From NCBI GenBank assembly GCA_029747015.1, contig JAKOGI010002270.1:61456-125455 (forward strand): a stretch of 64,000 nucleotides of DNA, written 5' to 3'. This DNA is from Carnegiea gigantea. Its lineage: Eukaryota; Streptophyta; Magnoliopsida; Caryophyllales; Cactaceae. The position numbers and the translations under genes were made by a program. Shown piece by piece: positions 46,990 through 56,200 of this stretch. Every line of letters begins with the position of its first letter. The stretch's first letter is position 1. The notes beneath the pieces were generated by a model, which was not told where the DNA came from, ran no database searches, and saw only the letters and a program-made list of their open reading frames with translations.

Positions 46990-47700
46990 GCTTAGCCTCA
47001 GGGGCTAGGGGTCCTTGAGTATGCCCCTACGGTCGGTCTCTACACTCTTAACCCCAGTGGGGGCTAAGGGTCCTGGAGCACGACCCAACGGGCGGTCGTT
47101 AAACCCTTAGCCCCAGTAGGGGCTAAGAGTCCCATAGTACGGTCTTACGGCCGGTCGCTACACTTTTAGCCCCAGCAGGGGCCAAGGGTCCCAAAGCATG
47201 GCCTTTAGGCCGGTCGTTATACCCTTAACCCCAGTGGAGGCTAAGAGTCCCACAGCACGGCCTTACGGCTGGTCGTTACATTCTTAGCCCCAGCGGGGGC
47301 TAAAGATCCCAGAGCACGGCCTTCAGGCCGATCGCTATACTCTTAGCCCCAGTGTGGGCTAAGACGGTCCCAAAGCACGGCCTTTAGGCTGGTCGCCATA
47401 CTCTTAGCCCCAGTGGGGGCTAAGGGTCCTCGAGCGCAGCCTTATGGCCGATCATTACACTTTTAGCCATAATGGGGGGCTAGGGGTCTCGGATACGGCC
47501 TTATAGCCGGGCGCTACACGCAGCCACAGTAGGGGCTAAGGGCCTCAGAGCATGGCTCTACGGCCGATCACTACACTCTTATCCCTTGTGGGGGCTAAGG
47601 GTTTCAGAGCACGGCCTCACTGTCAGTCGCTATACTCCTAGCCCCAATGGGGGCTAAGGGTAACAAAATATGGCCCTACGGCCGATCGCAACACGTTTAT
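46990..47700 (+). repeat. Palindromic tandem repeat of element B (about 12 units of 55-60 bp)
   Basis: Each unit has a near-perfect palindrome of the type TTAGCCCCAGTGGGGGCTAA. 'GGGTCCCAGAGCACGGCC' and a second inverted GGCCTTACGGCC follow. Units begin near 46991, 47048, 47107, 47166, 47222, 47282, 47340, 47400, 47460, 47520, 47577 and 47636. Units vary by substitutions and small indels. There is no coding potential. Confidence 0.9.
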
Positions 47701-47982
47701 GTAAATAAACGGTACAAAGAGGCGAGTCGTGAAAGGATCTTTTATTACACGAGCCAGATCAGTATGTAGTGCCTCTGCAAGCACAAAAAGAGAAGACAAT
47801 GGAAACTCCTATGCCTACTCCTCGTCACTTGACACAGGAGGAGCATCACTTAAACCCGAGGCTTCCATAGGACTACTAGAAGATGTAAGGTTCGTAGGCG
47901 AGTTCACAGGGCACGAAGCTCAGGCTCCCCTAAGCCTGTAGTCGACGTTCTCGAACCAAAACTTGAAAGGATCCCAATGCAG

Positions 47983-48273
47983 CTACTGTAGGGCCCACAT
48001 CAGGCACCCCGCCGAGATTCTGCACATAATACCCCGCTTCGCAACCTCGTTCACGACCATCGTGTAGAAGATCACCTGCACTATCTCGGGGATATTGGAG
48101 TCCTGAGCATACCGTGTAGCCACGCCAAGGTCGAAACTCGGACAGAGGATAATGTGATCCTCAGAGAGGGTCCTCGGACGCTGAGTTGAGGTCTCCCTCA
48201 GAGGCCATCGAAACATTTCTCGAACGTATTCGGTCTCCATCTCAGTGTTAGTGAAGTTCGGAAAGTGAACCAT
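47983..48273 (-). CDS. Antisense ORF i of element B (96 codons), unknown function
   Basis: The ATG at 48273 opens an uninterrupted minus-strand frame ending at 47983. A TATA box (TATAAAAA on the minus strand, 48358-48351) lies about 78 bases upstream of the ATG. A G-box core CACGTG (48423-48428) lies further upstream. The product resembles ORF ii: Glu-Tyr-Val...Phe-x-Trp, then Leu-Cys-Pro-Ser-Phe-Asp-Leu-x-Val, then Ile-Pro-Glu. No family is recognised and no signal or membrane segment is seen. It lies opposite to gag-pol, a position where Tat-group elements are known to carry extra ORFs. Being open while gag-pol is broken is suggestive, but a short frame can survive by chance. Confidence 0.5.
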   Translation of the reverse strand: MVHFPNFTNTEMETEYVREMFRWPLRETSTQRPRTLSEDHIILCPSFDLGVATRYAQDSNIPEIVQVIFYTMVVNEVAKRGIMCRISAGCLMWALQ

Positions 48274-48350
48274 TTCCCTCTTCTTTCTCTCTCTTCTCTA
48301 AAGGATTAGAGGTGGGTAGACATGACATGATAAAGAAGACTCATTGCCCC

Positions 48351-48430
48351 TTTTTATAGGGAAGGAAGGAGGCCGGAGTACACTGCCCTTCCCGAGGTAT
48401 CCACCAACCAGTCCACCATTGACACGTGGC
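48351..48430 (-). promoter_or_regulatory. Antisense promoter-like block for ORF i
   Basis: The TATA box lies at 48358-48351 within CCCTATAAAAAGGGG (minus strand). CACGTG at 48423-48428 reads as a GCCACGTGTC-type G-box on the minus strand. Similar elements recur at 46830-46920. Confidence 0.45.
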
Positions 48431-48553
48431 ACTTATGAGCAGGAACCCCATTCATGAAAGTAATAAAAATAAAATGATAAGCAATAAAGGCGAAGAATTG
48501 TCTACTCCTAGAAGAAAAGAGGGCAGCATTTTATTATCAAGATTTGCGATTAC

Positions 48554-48745
48554 CTAGGGCAGCTCTGGGAGTTCGAAGTGCTCAGCAGCCTCCTCGCCCA
48601 CAGCTAGCTCATAGCTCGGGCATAAGGCCTGAAAGTCGTTCGGGAGAGGCGATGGGGGAAAGGCAATCCTACGTCGGTCCCACTCAAAGTGGCGGATAAC
48701 GTACTCAGCCATCTCCTTAGTACTGAGGGAACGTGCAAAAGTCAT
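48554..48745 (-). CDS. Antisense ORF ii of element B (63 codons), paralogue of ORF i
   Basis: The first ATG is at 48745; the frame is also open to a TTG at 48763. The frame ends TAG at 48554. Leu-Cys-Pro-Ser-Tyr-Glu-Leu-Ala-Val, Glu-Tyr-Val-Ile-Arg-His-Phe-Glu-Trp and Leu-Pro-Glu line up with ORF i in the same order, so the two are diverged duplicates. A TATA-like AGTATAAAATG lies on the minus strand near 48820. Function unknown. Together they suggest a tandemly duplicated antisense gene carried by the element. Confidence 0.5.
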   Translation of the reverse strand: MTFARSLSTKEMAEYVIRHFEWDRRRIAFPPSPLPNDFQALCPSYELAVGEEAAEHFELPELP

Positions 48746-49004
48746 GGGAGGAACGCCAAACAATGATCGTTACTGAAAAATGAAGGATGGAGCACCCCCC
48801 CCTCAACAGTTACATTTTATACTTGCGAAGAAAGCAGTTTCCTAAAACCGCCGTCCAAGTCTCGAAACTTGCCCAACTATGATCGGTAGCCACAAGGCCG
48901 TCCGTTACAAGGGTTCAATTTCCAAAGCCCCCTGGATGTATGCCAGCCATGGGCAGTTCTCCACATTCTACCTGACTACTCGCCTGGCTCGACGAACAAG
49001 TAAA

Positions 49005-49019
49005 ATGTGAGGGGTTAAG
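49005..49019 (+). promoter_or_regulatory. Polypurine tract of element B
   Basis: ATGTGAGGGGTTAAG lies directly before the 3' LTR start TGATTGAG. It matches the tract of element A in sequence and position. Confidence 0.8.
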
Positions 49020-49483
49020 TGATTGAGAAAAATCAGATTTCCCTTAATTAGGCCTATCCAAGCTAGACCCATAGACCAGGCCCACACCCTGGATAATAGG
49101 CACCAAGCGCGACCTTAGAGGCTCCCCCTAGGTTCCTTCCTTGCCAAGACCGGCGGGGCATGCGGAGTGTTCCAGGTAAGATTACTATTTTACCATTTTG
49201 CCGAAGGAATTATAAATAGCCACCTACCCTCCTCGGGAAAGGGGTTGGCAGTTTGGTACATTTAACTCATACAGCATTATCTTTCTATTGACCTTTGATT
49301 TGGATCCTGGACTGACTTGATCGTCGGAGAGACGTTTTTTGGTCCATAACCCGGGGGTGCCCTTTTTGCAGGTTGGGCCTTTGGAGATGAGGATGTCAGG
49401 TGTTGCACGTGAACTGTCAGATAAACCCGTTCTTTCGTCCCACGTCATTATCAACAGTACCTCGAAAGAATCTTCCGGAATCA
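49020..49483 (+). repeat. 3' LTR of element B (464 bp)
   Basis: It is a direct repeat of 42257-42720, starting TGATTGAG and ending GGAATCA before GTTCC. It keeps a TATA box, TATAAATA, at 49211-49218. Confidence 0.95.
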
Positions 49484-49488
49484 GTTCC
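49484..49488. repeat. Target-site duplication of element B (right)
   Basis: GTTCC is identical to 42252-42256. Confidence 0.9.
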
Positions 49489-49887
49489 CATCGAGTACAA
49501 TGCATTTAGAAGGGGGGGATGGAAAGGAGAGAGACAGAGGTTTTTATATTCTATAGAACGTGGGAGTATATCATTAGGTAGGATTGGGCCCTTTTCAAGG
49601 AAAAAAAATTTAGGCGCTAACTTGGAGATTTTTAACATGCCAATATGGGAGTATATGCTCCCAAGTCTATGTGTACATATTGATCTACCAAGTACACACG
49701 TATAAATTATTATCTAGTTAGTATTTACATGTTAGACCAGCATAAATTCAATTAAACATAGATAGATAGATAGATATATATTTAAAAAGATTTAGATAGA
49801 TATATATTATGAAATCACATCTAATCTTGATCGGGGACCCAAAATTAAAGAACATAATTCATGCACCAGGTTTGCCTTACATTAGGA
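49489..49887. other. Intergenic stretch with GATA microsatellite
   Basis: I see no gene. A short imperfect (GATA)n/(ATAG)n run lies at about 49759-49780 and recurs near 49793-49805. Confidence 0.6.
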
Positions 49888-51320
49888 AGGCCTTGTTCGT
49901 TTCGTGGGTAAATGGTTTTGTTCTATACCATACAGTTCCTTATCATTCCTTGTCATTCATTTCCACTCATTCAAGAAAAATTCCATTCCTTCCTACCTTT
50001 TTTACTCCCTCCAAAAAAATTTTTTCATTTCTTCGCATTCCATATTATTCCTTTCGATTAGGGATGGCAATGGACCGGGTTTGAATCGGGTCCGTCAAGA
50101 TCCAAATCCAGATCTATTTTTTGGACCTGGATCCAAATCTTATCCAAATTTACAGTGTCTATAAAATTTGGATCCAAACCCGGATCCTTTGGATCTAAAG
50201 GGTCTAACAGGTCTTTAACGAATCCTGCTAGTTTGAGTCTTTTTTTTTTTTTACTTTCTTTTTTTTTAAATAAAACAAAAGTGTATACATAAAATTTTGT
50301 CATATAGTTGACTTCTTCGCCATAATACATAGCAAAATACTGAATTATCAAAATGAATAATATACTATCAATTTTGTTGCTATGACATTGTATAGTAAAC
50401 TAATTTTATTAGCTATTATAGGATAAGTCATGCAATTTAGGGTATTCGGATATTAGTTTGACATTAAACTTAGGGAGTCCTACATGTTTTTGATTCTTGT
50501 AGGGCAATTGCATAAGGTACCCCATTACAAATATGTGTAGGTGTGAGTAACCATAACAAAACGCAACAAATATTAAATTCCCATTCAAAATTTCAGATGT
50601 TGGTTTGTTTCTGATTGGGGTTTGAGGTTTCGTCATCTGTCACCCAGGTCTGTTAGAGATATGGTGGAAAAGAATGCAACCAAGGATGCAAAACAGGAAC
50701 ATAGCTCTAATAAATTAAAATTACCTGGGAGTTTGGATAGAGGCGTCGGAAAATGGATAGAAGTACTGAAAAACAGTCGATCTGTGAAGGGATAGGGCCG
50801 AGATGAGTGTAGCGTGACTAATTCTGGCGAAACCACGACAAACAAGACTGAAGGGTCACCGGGAAGGGGGAGGAGGCTGGCGTGAAGGCCATGGACTCTA
50901 GAGAACGAGGATCGGAGGAGATGGGGTGCAGATATGGAGTGGTGGATGCCGGAGGAGACAAGGTCATGAGAGCAAAAGAATGAGGAAGAGATGTGCAACT
51001 AAGAGGAGTAAGAAATGAGAAATCTGATACTAAAACTGAAAATCCCAACGCCAATGCTATATGAACAGTAAAAAATATCAAACGGGTCTGTATACGGGTC
51101 GAGGGTCGGGTATGGGTGTCAAAGTCTCAGGTCCAGATTCAGATCCGACCTAGATCCAATAGGACCTAGATTCTCTAAAAATCCAACCGATCCAAAACTT
51201 TTGGATCCAAATCCTTAAAAATGGATCGAGTTTGATGAATCCCTAAAATACTATTTTTTTCCTTCATTCTATTTCTTTCTATTCTACACCCATTACTTCC
51301 CTCTTCGAAAAAAGAGGCCT
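49888..51320. mobile_element. Nested MITE-like elements
   Basis: The outer boundaries GGCCTTGTTCG (49889) and the inverted ...GAGGCCT (near 51318) resemble Harbinger/Tourist-type ends. Inside, from about 50062 (AGGGATGGCAATGGACCGGG) to about 51245 (...GATGAATCCCTAAAA), is a second element. Its ends are rich in GGATCC/GGATTTGG phrases and imperfectly inverted (GGATCCAAACCCGGATCC near 50170; inverted counterparts near 51190). No transposase is seen; the ORFs within are chance frames. Target duplications are not clear. Confidence 0.5.
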
Positions 51321-51353
51321 AAAGTAGGAACCATCCTATTCCCGCTCTCACAA

Positions 51354-52230
51354 AGGGCCTATTTGGCAATCAACTATTAGTTGTTAGTTGTTATCTGTTT
51401 CTATTAGCTGTTTGAATTGATTGTTTGAATTGGTTGTTTGCATTAGTTGTTTCAAAAAAATAAATGTTTGATAAAATTAACTATTTCTGAAAAGGTTGTT
51501 TATTAAAATTCCATCTATGTCCTTTTTCTACATGACTTTTTAGTTGAACATAATTTTTTATTTATTGACCACTTTATTTTCTTTTCAAGAATAATTAAAT
51601 TTATGTTATATGTAAAAATTAATTCAATGCTTGAAACCTCATATTCATACTAATTCTACATATTCTGTATTCATTATTTATCTTATTTCTTTTCAATTTA
51701 TATGTATTCGTGTGATGTCTATGTCTTACAACCTTATTTTATTATTCATTTGAGGATTTTTTTTTTTGTTGTGAATTGAAATTTATATGATTTTTTTAAT
51801 CTAATGTAATATTGTCAAGATTTTTCTTTGTTTTTTGCAGATTAAAATTTGTATGAATTTCAAATAATTTGATCTTCATTAGATTATATTCAAATAAACA
51901 TAATATCAAATGTCGCTACTAACTTGCATCAATCCAAAGCTACTCATTTTTGCTACTCATGGCATGCCTTGTAATTTTAAATATCTAGAATTAAGGCTTT
52001 TGATTTCATTAGTGACATGTCTTATAATTTTGGAAAAGTATTTGATATTCTTGTCATTTATATAAACAACAATTCATAAAAAGCTTTTTGGGTTAAAATA
52101 GTTATTACAAAAAACAATTTATCAAATATTAAGTTGACTTTTTTGATCAGATTAATATAGTCAAAAACCCTTTAAAAAAGAATATTTTGTATCAAAAAAT
52201 TAATGAAAATGCGAACAACCAAATAGTCAA
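51354..52230. mobile_element. Degenerate MITE-like element
   Basis: It begins GGGCCTATTTGGCAATCAAC, a phrase typical of plant Harbinger-type MITEs. TTGTTAG and GTTTGAATTGATTG short repeats follow, and AACAACCAAATAGTC as a weak inverted counterpart near 52215. The interior is AT-rich and non-coding. Confidence 0.4.
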
Positions 52231-52266
52231 ATACTCTCAAGGCAATGAAGGCACCGAATGGGCAAA

Positions 52267-52433
52267 AATTCTATGGTACATGCCCAAGTACCTAACTATA
52301 TATACATCTATATAAGAGAGTGTGTACTATGATAGAATACATATGTTTGTATCTAAGAATTTTTAGAATATAATACACACCCTCTTATACAGGTGTGTAC
52401 ATAGTTAGGTATTTGAGTATATACTATAGAATT
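52267..52433. mobile_element. Foldback MITE just upstream of the host gene (167 bp)
   Basis: The two ends are inverted copies of each other over about 70 bases. The left arm runs AATTCTATGG, CCCAAGTACCTAACTATA, TATAAGAGAGTGTGTA. The right arm carries the complement (TACACACCCTCTTATACA, ATAGTTAGGTATTTGAG, CTATAGAATT). A TATATAAG at 52309-52316 lies in the left arm. It ends about ten bases before the first ATG of the presumed leader exon. Confidence 0.85.
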
Positions 52434-52439
52434 AGTGCC

Positions 52440-52669
52440 GAGTGGGAATGAAGCCACCGACGAGGGTAGAGCATCCAATAGGGTTTTTAATTTTATGTTA
52501 TAGTCATCACTTCACAGTTCACGCAGATGTAGGGTTTTGCGAGAAAACACTTCATCTCCACTGTGAACTTCCCACTCCCTTGTCGCTCTCTCGATTCTCA
52601 TTCTGTCTGTCGTGTCTGCCAAGGTTTTGCCATTTCTTAGACGATTACATTTACCCATTTCGCTCTTTG
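52440..52669 (+). other. Probable 5' UTR exon of the host gene
   Basis: A pyrimidine-rich leader ends at a consensus donor, TTTG|GTAAGT (52670). An intron to TTTTTCAG at 53275 separates it from the coding start. The transcription start is not determined. If transcription starts upstream of 52442, an ATG there would open an upstream ORF of 78 codons ending at 53284. Confidence 0.6.
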
Positions 52670-53296
52670 GTAAGTTTTTTTTTTTTTCCCCTGACACCAC
52701 TGTATTTAATCGTTCTGTTTGTCTTTGATTTCATTTGCTGTACTTCTGCTACACATTTGCCAGATTTTTCTGATGGTGTGAATAACTTGGCTCTATTAAT
52801 GCGATTAACATTGGACGAACTTTCTTCTTAGCTGCAGAAAATTGCGCTGTTCCTTTTCGGGGCAGTAGATTTTTGGGTTTTGTGGGTGTTTACTGGTATC
52901 CTTTACGAAGCTATGTTTAATGTTTGGGTTTCGATCGCCTTTCTGTTTGTCGTTGTGCTTTAATTTGAATTATGTTTGCTGAGCATTCCCTGAAATTGAA
53001 ATGCTGCTTTTGTAGTTTGAAACATGTTTTCTTCATCTGTAACAGAAGTGTATACCATTTTGATTTTTTTTTTGGGGTTGTCTTTTGTTGGTTTTGGGAT
53101 GCCAGGAGTGCCCTGTTATGCGTTCCAGCGAAACTCTGGCCGCAGTTTTTTGGGGGGGGGGGGTTGGACTGGTTACAAATTTGCAATTACTAATTTGTCA
53201 TGTCAATCGTACTCATATCAATATTACCAACGTCTGGATATGATAATTCTCTGATGCTTGTTTTGATTTTTTCAGAATGGTTGAAATATTCTAAAC

Positions 53297-56200
53297 ATGT
53301 ATGCTGTCAAGGCTAGCTTGGTTGGACAAACATTTGCCTTAGCAACAGCAAATGATTCAGGGGGAAGGAAGTCACGGATTCGGCGTTCGAAGGAGGAGAG
53401 AAAGGCTATGGCAGAGTCCTTTATTAAGAGGTATGAGGCACTTTTCATTGTATTTAATTTGAATTGTCTGAAACTGATTCATGGTTGTTATTTTTCGCTG
53501 TCTTTAACAAGTTGTCTAAAACTGTGTCACAGTCATTCTCATACATTGCCTGATGGGAACTGACATGATGACCTAGATTTAGTTTGGAACTTCACAAAAT
53601 TTCTAAACAAACCAGTGTAGCCTTAAATAGTCACAATACAAGTGGGTCTGGCATTTCTTACTTGCACATGGAGTTAAGGAAATCATCTGGGAATCGACAA
53701 CTAAGTTTTATGTGTGGCTTTGCCTAATAGACTCTCAGGTCTGCTTGACGGTTGAGAAATCAAGAGGAGGAGGGAAAGAATTGATACAGATACTGGCAAA
53801 TATGTAAGACAACAGAAAACTATATAAATGGAGTGAGCTTGGGAAACCTTCTGAAAATCCTGCACACATGCTAAATGAATGTTTGAAAGAAAAATGCTGA
53901 TTTTCCTGGTCAGCTGCATGCATATTCATTGCCATTTTGACCCAAAGAAAGTTCATCTTTAGATGTCTTGTTAGCTTTTCCTTGTCATCTAATGTACCTG
54001 AACCTTGCAATCTTGAAGCATTAGCAATAGTTATTGTGGGAGGTGCTGCTAAGTGATTAAATGTTGTCCTGACTTTTCTAATATGGTTATCCCCTCCCCC
54101 CCCCCTTTTGGGTAGGGAAGATTAAAAGGGGGGAAACTTATGCTGAAACATGAATAGACATCCTCAAGTGTGACTGAGACTAAAAGATGATGAAATGGTG
54201 GAGTAATATAGCTTATGATTATATTTCATGCTACTTGCCCAACTTTTCTATTTTTATGGCCCCTATGTAAGTCTTTCTTCCTTTTCTATTCCATTGAGGT
54301 CTGTAAGAAGCTTGCTGTGACTTGCATATATCTTGTCAGTTGTAGTCTTATGTCTGAGTTGGGGTCTAAAATATTGATGCTAAAAGTTCATTCACAAACA
54401 CAAATGTCTCAACTTTCTGTGCAAGCTAATGCAGAGCCTGCGTAAGTTCTTAATGTAACTGCTGATGGCTAGTTTCAGATGCTGCTTGGTGTAGATGCAT
54501 TTCGCTGTATTTGACAGCTTAACTTAACTGAGTTTATGCATGGTAGGCGCAGTCATTTGAACTATTCACCCCCCTAATAGCTCAGTTGGCTGCAGATATC
54601 AGATCTTAAATGATGGAAATTTTCCATCCCTGAATCTTACTCATAAAGAAGTTGGTGGTTCTTTTTATACTGTTCGGGAGATCGTCAGGGAAATAATTCA
54701 AGAGAACAAAGTTCTCGGTCCAGCTAGAGGTAGTGGTGAGGCGCAAAAAGATCATATTGTTGCTGGTGGTTATTCGTCAGGATCAAGTTCATTACAGGCA
54801 CAAATTCTTTTGTCTGTGAACGAGCTAGATGGTGTCTCCAAATATCAAGAAAATGATAGTGTGCGGCTGAAATTAGATGTCAATGGTGATTGTGCCAATC
54901 ATCAGGATCTGGACTCTCCTAAGTGCTTTACTGAGCAGCGGGCTGATGAAATGGATGAAGATTCTGATGAGCTGGCTGAAAAATCACTAAATGAGACAGA
55001 TCAGCAATATGAAAGTTTGGAGCCGTCTTTGAATAACATAGCGCTGAGTGTCGATGACAATCAAATAGATGGCGTTCAATTTGCTAATGGTACTCAGAGT
55101 GATGGTGTATGTGAAGGATCACTGGTAAGTGAGACTTCTCAAGGAGATAGACAAAAGGAATTACTAGGGGCATGTAATGCTGAACTAACTCTTCCCACAA
55201 AAGAGCTAGAGGTTGAGACTTTCCCATTAAGTCCTGCAATTGAGGAAATTGATGGCATGAGCGGTACATCAACTGGCTCTGTGAAGATTAATGGAACCTT
55301 GAACAATTTGGTAACCAAACATAATGAAATAAGTAATGGCATTCCTCAATTTGATAGGTTTGGCTCACCCGATAGCTTATCTGATATGGTGAGTGCAAAG
55401 GGAGCAGATGGTTCAGAGCATTCAACAACAGTCCCTGGTATTGTAAAACAACAGGCAGAGATCAATGATAAGGTGATTCAGGGTGAAGAGGCCAATCGCC
55501 CACACAAACCAGTGGAAATGCTTGCTTCATCAGCAATTAGAGACAAAAGCCTAGCCCTTGATCAAGGTTGCGTGGACAAAGTTGCATCACATCGTGTTTC
55601 AACATCAACCACAATTGAGCTGTCAGAGGAAGTAGATGGACTTCAGGTCAGTCTTTCTGAAACTTCTATTTTGTTGGTCTCTATGCACATTTAAGGTTTG
55701 GAACACTACTCTTGTTTGGTTGGGGTGATACTACATCCATGTTATTCCTTCCAGTGCTGGGCTATGCTGGCTTTGCTCGTCTTGAAATGGGATGGGTTCA
55801 AAGTTATTCATATGGTATCCACTGCCCCTATGCGACTTTCATAGGGGAAACATGCCATTTCATATACCAACATACAGCAGCTCCCACTAGCAACTGCTTA
55901 AATTTAACATAAAATATAAAATCTAGTGCTTTGTGAGAATTGCCTTTTTTGGGACGCATAGTGGATGCGGGGTGATGCTGGGAAATACCTGCCACCAGTA
56001 CTGAATGGTGCACTGGTATGAATTGGTGTTGAGCTGTAGTTGACCATTTTGTTTCAGGGTTGGCATGGTGTGTACTGGCGGCACTGGAAGAAATATTATT
56101 GCTTCTCTAAATACCACTTGGATGTCATTTCTGTGTCGATGCCAATTTTATGTAATGAGCCTGACCAAGCCTAATGGTTCTGTAGTGAAAATTGCAGTTC

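Larger units (their letters stand above)
42257..49483 (+). mobile_element. Element B: Tat-like Ty3/gypsy retrotransposon, integrase missing
   Basis: The 7227-bp insertion has two 464-bp LTRs, GTTCC duplications, a primer site (42724-42741), a gag start at 42755, gag, protease, RT and the beginning of RNase H to about 46550. A 2.4-kb 3' region with a 12-copy tandem repeat and two antisense ORFs follows, then a polypurine tract (49005-49019). Integrase and the second RNase H are absent. Gag-pol carries several frameshifts and stops, and the protease Asp-Thr-Gly reads Asp-Thr-Val. LTRs agree at roughly nine positions in ten by eye, so the insertion is not recent. GC content is higher than the surroundings. 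Confidence 0.92.

Noticed and set aside
46990..47700. CRISPR-like regular array
   Set aside because: Units are continuous with no unique spacers, their length varies, and the context is a plant retrotransposon.
50633..50998. 121-codon minus-strand ORF
   Set aside because: Falls inside the nested MITE and has no recognisable domain.
54810..55694. 294-codon ORF taken as a stand-alone gene
   Set aside because: It is the inside of coding exon 2 (54596-55646). The frame is open upstream of this ATG, conserved residues lie before it, and the last codons run into the intron.
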